In this document: piece after piece, positions 60,991 through 64,000 of the stretch
Numbering within the stretch: the first letter of the stretch is position 1
Layout: the number at the start of each line of letters is the position of its first letter
Assembly: GCF_001522545.3 (NCBI RefSeq)
Contig: NC_031768.1
Span: 111,357,212 to 111,421,211 of the forward strand
Direction: 5' to 3'
Origin: Parus major
Taxonomy: Eukaryota > Chordata > Aves > Passeriformes > Paridae
Length of the DNA: 64,000 nucleotides
Translations under genes and position numbers: made by a program
The notes under the pieces: generated by a model
What the model saw: only the letters and a program-made list of their open reading frames with translations
What the model was told of the DNA's origin: nothing
The model's database searches: none

Positions 60991-63900
60991 GAAAGATAAA
61001 ACAGTGTATTTCAATGCCTAAATATCACCTTGTCAGCATCTGTAATGCATGGTTATGAATGCCTGCAGAAGAGTGATGTTCAGATGTAGGGGACTGTGGC
61101 AACACCCAGGAAACGAGGTCTGAACACTCCCAGCAGCAGCTCTGAGCATCTCCACCTCCATGGAATCCCCACTGCTCCCTCTGAAGCGCTCTGAGTTTGT
61201 GCCAGGCAGGACATGCTGGAAAAGCCAACCACCTGCCCCTCTCAAATCTGTGCCAACAGAGTCACTCTTATCTTCAGCATTTGAAAAATCAACAGTTCCA
61301 CTGCCTCCACGGATATCTGAAGGCAAACAAATGTACAGGGAGGGCTGAGACAGAATTCCTTGAGCTGTCATTACAGACCATCAGTGGAGAAGGGATATTT
61401 TTTTCCCCTTGTGAGCTGAGAAGAGTGAGCCCCCCACAAACACTTCAGCACCGAAGGCACTCTGCTCACCAAAGCAGCAGCAAGACTGCTTGGATGCTGA
61501 GAACTCTGGGGCTGGGATGAGGCTTTAAAACCTGCAATGAAGCCACTTGGCATTTTCTGTCACTCTCAGAGACATTTGTGCAAGAGGGCACTTGCCTTGT
61601 TGTGGATCTTGTAGCTGAGGCACTGCATGGATGAAAAATGCTTTTAAGGTTATGCATTCAAAGATGGAGCAAAGGATCCAAGAAGCCTCGATTCTCACTT
61701 GCCAGCTGCAACTTCTCTTTTCACCACCTCCTCCTTTTTATCACTTCTTCATGTTAGAGCTAAAACTGGGTATCTGGAGGCACTCGAAGCTGGCTGCACT
61801 AACCACTGCCAGCAGCTGAACTTCAGATGTTTGAGTAGCTCACAAAAATCAGCTGGCTGCAAATAGGAAATACCCAAGGAATATTTAATACCATACTCCA
61901 GAAGAATTTCAGTGCTCGCAGAAAATCAGTAAATGAGTAAATCAAGGAAGGAACGTCTCTTCATTCTGGCTGGAATTGTAACATACTGACCTTGGAAGGC
62001 AGTACAAAAAACCCCAAACAAAAAAAACACACACAAAAAAACCCCAAAACAACAACAACAACAAAACAACAACAAAAAAACACACACACACAAAATCCCA
62101 AAACAAAACAAACCCCAAAACCAACCAAACAAAACCCAAAAAACAGCAACAAAAAACAAAACCCAAAAACTCAAAAAAAATACAAACCCAAAAAACAATG
62201 AAGGCTTTTGTGTCTGCATCCTGAAGGCAACATTTGCGCATCAAAATAGTTATTATTAATGGTAGAGACCACATAACTTATGAGAAGCATACTGACAGAT
62301 TTTTGTACAGTTTTGGCACAGAGGCTTTGTTCAAAAATAGATTTACCATGACAGATGTCCTCACACACTTCAGAATCCAACAGTTCCTACATGCAATTCC
62401 AACGATAAGGAGTGAAGAAGAAATAGTGTCAATCAAACCCTCTGTTCCAGCCATTGTAAAACCTGCACAGCATATGAATATCAGTTTCCTAGAGATCAGT
62501 TTCCAAACTCCATGCTGCAGATCATTCCTGCCTCGTGCTGCTGGGGTCTCAGCTGGAGTTCTTGTGCTCTTTTGACATGTAGCTATTGAAAACAGTGCAA
62601 AATGAATGCAAAGCAGTTTATAAAATATTACCAGTGTCACAGTCTTCTCTCTCTCCTTCCTAGGGTTTATAATGACATAAAATACATGGCACGTGTATAT
62701 CACTGTCCCACCTACATCTCTATATGTTAATAATATTTTTCCCTTTTCCCTTAACAGCACATTACAACACTCAATATTTTTCTTAGTCAAAACACCAGAA
62801 ACTGAACATCAACATAGCAGGTAGTAATTTGAACATAAAAATATTAAGACAGCAGGTAAATATTCAGTTATAGACTTCTTTTATTCTGTGGTTAGAAACT
62901 CACTGATGATGAGATGAAACTCAAGGTGAAAGCCTAGCTGCCTTTATTGTGTGCTGAAGATTTCCAACACTGAAATCTGAATCCCAATAAAAGTCAACTG
63001 CTTTGGAGTGCTGAGAACAGGTAACTGTTCCACTCAGGTTTTGAGTCAGCTGTAGTTTAACCTCCACTTTGCACAAGCTGCTTTAATTCCATTTTTATAG
63101 AGAGAAAAATCATCTGAAGTGATGTTTGGTTAGGTTTGCTATTTCATAGTTGGGGGAAAAAAAAAGTTATGCCTAAATTCCTGAAACAGCTTATCCCTGG
63201 AGGCTGATCTCCTGCAATGCATCCTCCTTCTGGGAGAAGTTCTGGAGGAAGTATACTCACTTATTTAAGACCTGAAAGAGTCTCTTAACTGGTGTGGAAG
63301 ACCATGATAAGTCAGAAAACCTTTGCTGAAAAAGCAGTTTGTGATGGAATGACCAGCCAGCACACTATTTCCAAAACCAACACAGCTTCACTCTTTCCCA
63401 CCTTTGATTTTTGTCTTCAACTTGCATGTGCTGCTTTTGAGGCTAAACTCAAAAATCTAGTTCTGCTGGATGTCCACGGCATGAAGAAGAACCAAGGGAT
63501 CAGGTTCACTGGCACTGCAAATACATCTGTGGCTTCCAATAATTCCCACATAATTTTACTTGGTTCCTCTTTCAGACTGTTGATCAAAAGGATCAAAACC
63601 AGCCAGCATTCTCTACCACTTTCACTCCTGCAAGGCAGGGAGGTATCGATCTGAACTCCAGCCCTTGCTAACAGCTGCTCTGATGGGGCTCAGGATCCAT
63701 CTGAAACCCAATCACAGACACCTGACACTCTGGAGAACAGGCACTGCCTCCAGGACAGCTCCCTCAGCCACGATCGATCCGGATAGAAACATCACTTGTC
63801 TCTGCTGAAGTGCTTTGATTCGTGTGAGCTGTACAACAGGCAGCAGAGACAAGATGACAATGTGTCCCTGGTCTGCTTCACCAGGCCCTGGCAGCCTTCA

Positions 63901-64000
63901 TATTGATCTGGAATTAAACCTGAGCACTGCTCTTGTGAGGATGCAGACCTGCTGTCTCGTGTAACACTCACCTCTCTACAAAGGTCTTAACTTCTTAGAC
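60991..64000 (-). other. EPHA3: EPHA3 intron 3, right end of window
   Basis: About 3 kb of sequence with the long A/C tract at 62005-62198. A 170-codon minus-strand open frame at 62278-62790 and a 120-codon plus-strand frame at 63292-63654 have no recognisable domain. The ligand-binding exon of EPHA3 does not appear, so intron 3 continues past 64000. Confidence 0.7.
62005..62198. repeat. Long A/C-rich low-complexity tract
   Basis: About 190 bp almost free of G and T: A runs broken by C, CC, CCC and CCCC, with (CAA)n and (CA)n patches at 62049-62075 and 62080-62093. In the EPHA3 transcript it is a U-rich, G-clustered tract with at least seven runs of three or four G. Confidence 0.92.

Larger units (their letters stand above)
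1..64000 (-). other. EPHA3: EPHA3 gene locus, internal part (introns 3-13)
   Basis: Ten exons in order on the minus strand encode the Cys-rich region, two fibronectin III repeats, one membrane helix, the juxtamembrane segment and two thirds of a tyrosine kinase domain, the architecture of Eph receptors. EPHA3 rather than EPHA4, EPHA5 or EPHA7 is chosen from recalled family differences: the RFCGYK juxtamembrane start, [20 protein letters not shown] in the N-lobe, [10 protein letters not shown] before the catalytic loop, NILINSN rather than NILVNSN, and the [13 protein letters not shown] activation segment. Exon lengths (156, 336, 125, 163, 103, 68, 126, 186, 62, 210) and intron phases (1,1,1,0,1,2,1,1,1,0,0 from intron 3 to 13) follow the EphA pattern. 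The gene runs off both ends: no exon with the ephrin-binding domain and no SAM-domain exon is seen in the window. Confidence 0.95.

Overview
The window is a stretch of vertebrate, almost certainly songbird (passerine), genomic DNA. It holds the middle of one large gene on the minus strand, the Eph receptor tyrosine kinase EPHA3. Three things point to a bird: several CR1 LINE 3' ends; two copies of an avian-type ERV LTR; and a tRNA-Ile-headed, CR1-tailed SINE of the kind described from zebra finch (TguSINE1). The SINE narrows the call to passerines. No other protein-coding gene can be supported.

Gene layout, read right to left on the minus strand. Ten consecutive internal exons are present, corresponding by length and content to exons 4-13 of the 17-exon vertebrate EPHA3 gene: 36191-36036 (Cys-rich), 35542-35207 (first FN3), 23768-23644 and 17185-17023 (second FN3), 15508-15406 (transmembrane), 14949-14882 and 11321-11196 (juxtamembrane), 6640-6455 (kinase N-lobe), 2657-2596 (hinge) and 352-143 (catalytic and activation loops). 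All ten junctions join in frame with AG acceptors and GT donors. Together they encode about 1.5 kb of uninterrupted coding sequence, equivalent to human residues 272-782. The ligand-binding-domain exon and signal peptide must lie beyond 64000. The rest of the kinase, the SAM domain and the PDZ-binding tail lie off the left end.

Noncoding layout. Positions 36192-64000 are the 3' part of a very long intron 3 (over 27.8 kb). It holds one ERV LTR, two CR1 fragments, several A/C- or T/G-rich low-complexity tracts, a GC-rich block just upstream of exon 4, and an unusual pair of 85-bp near-identical segments 1.4 kb apart. The other introns range from 0.46 to 11.4 kb and carry the SINE, further CR1 pieces, a second LTR and homopolymers.

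Biology. EphA3 is a membrane receptor for GPI-anchored ephrin-A ligands, used in axon guidance (for example retinotectal mapping), cell repulsion and heart-cushion development. All catalytic and regulatory residues expected in this part are intact, so the gene looks functional. The most interesting observations are regulatory: an open read-through of the exon 7 donor predicting a soluble ectodomain isoform; a NAGNAG acceptor at exon 7; a CR1 tail lying tens of bases from a kinase-exon donor; and the 85-bp duplicate. I found no sign of a new enzymatic, defence or mobile system.
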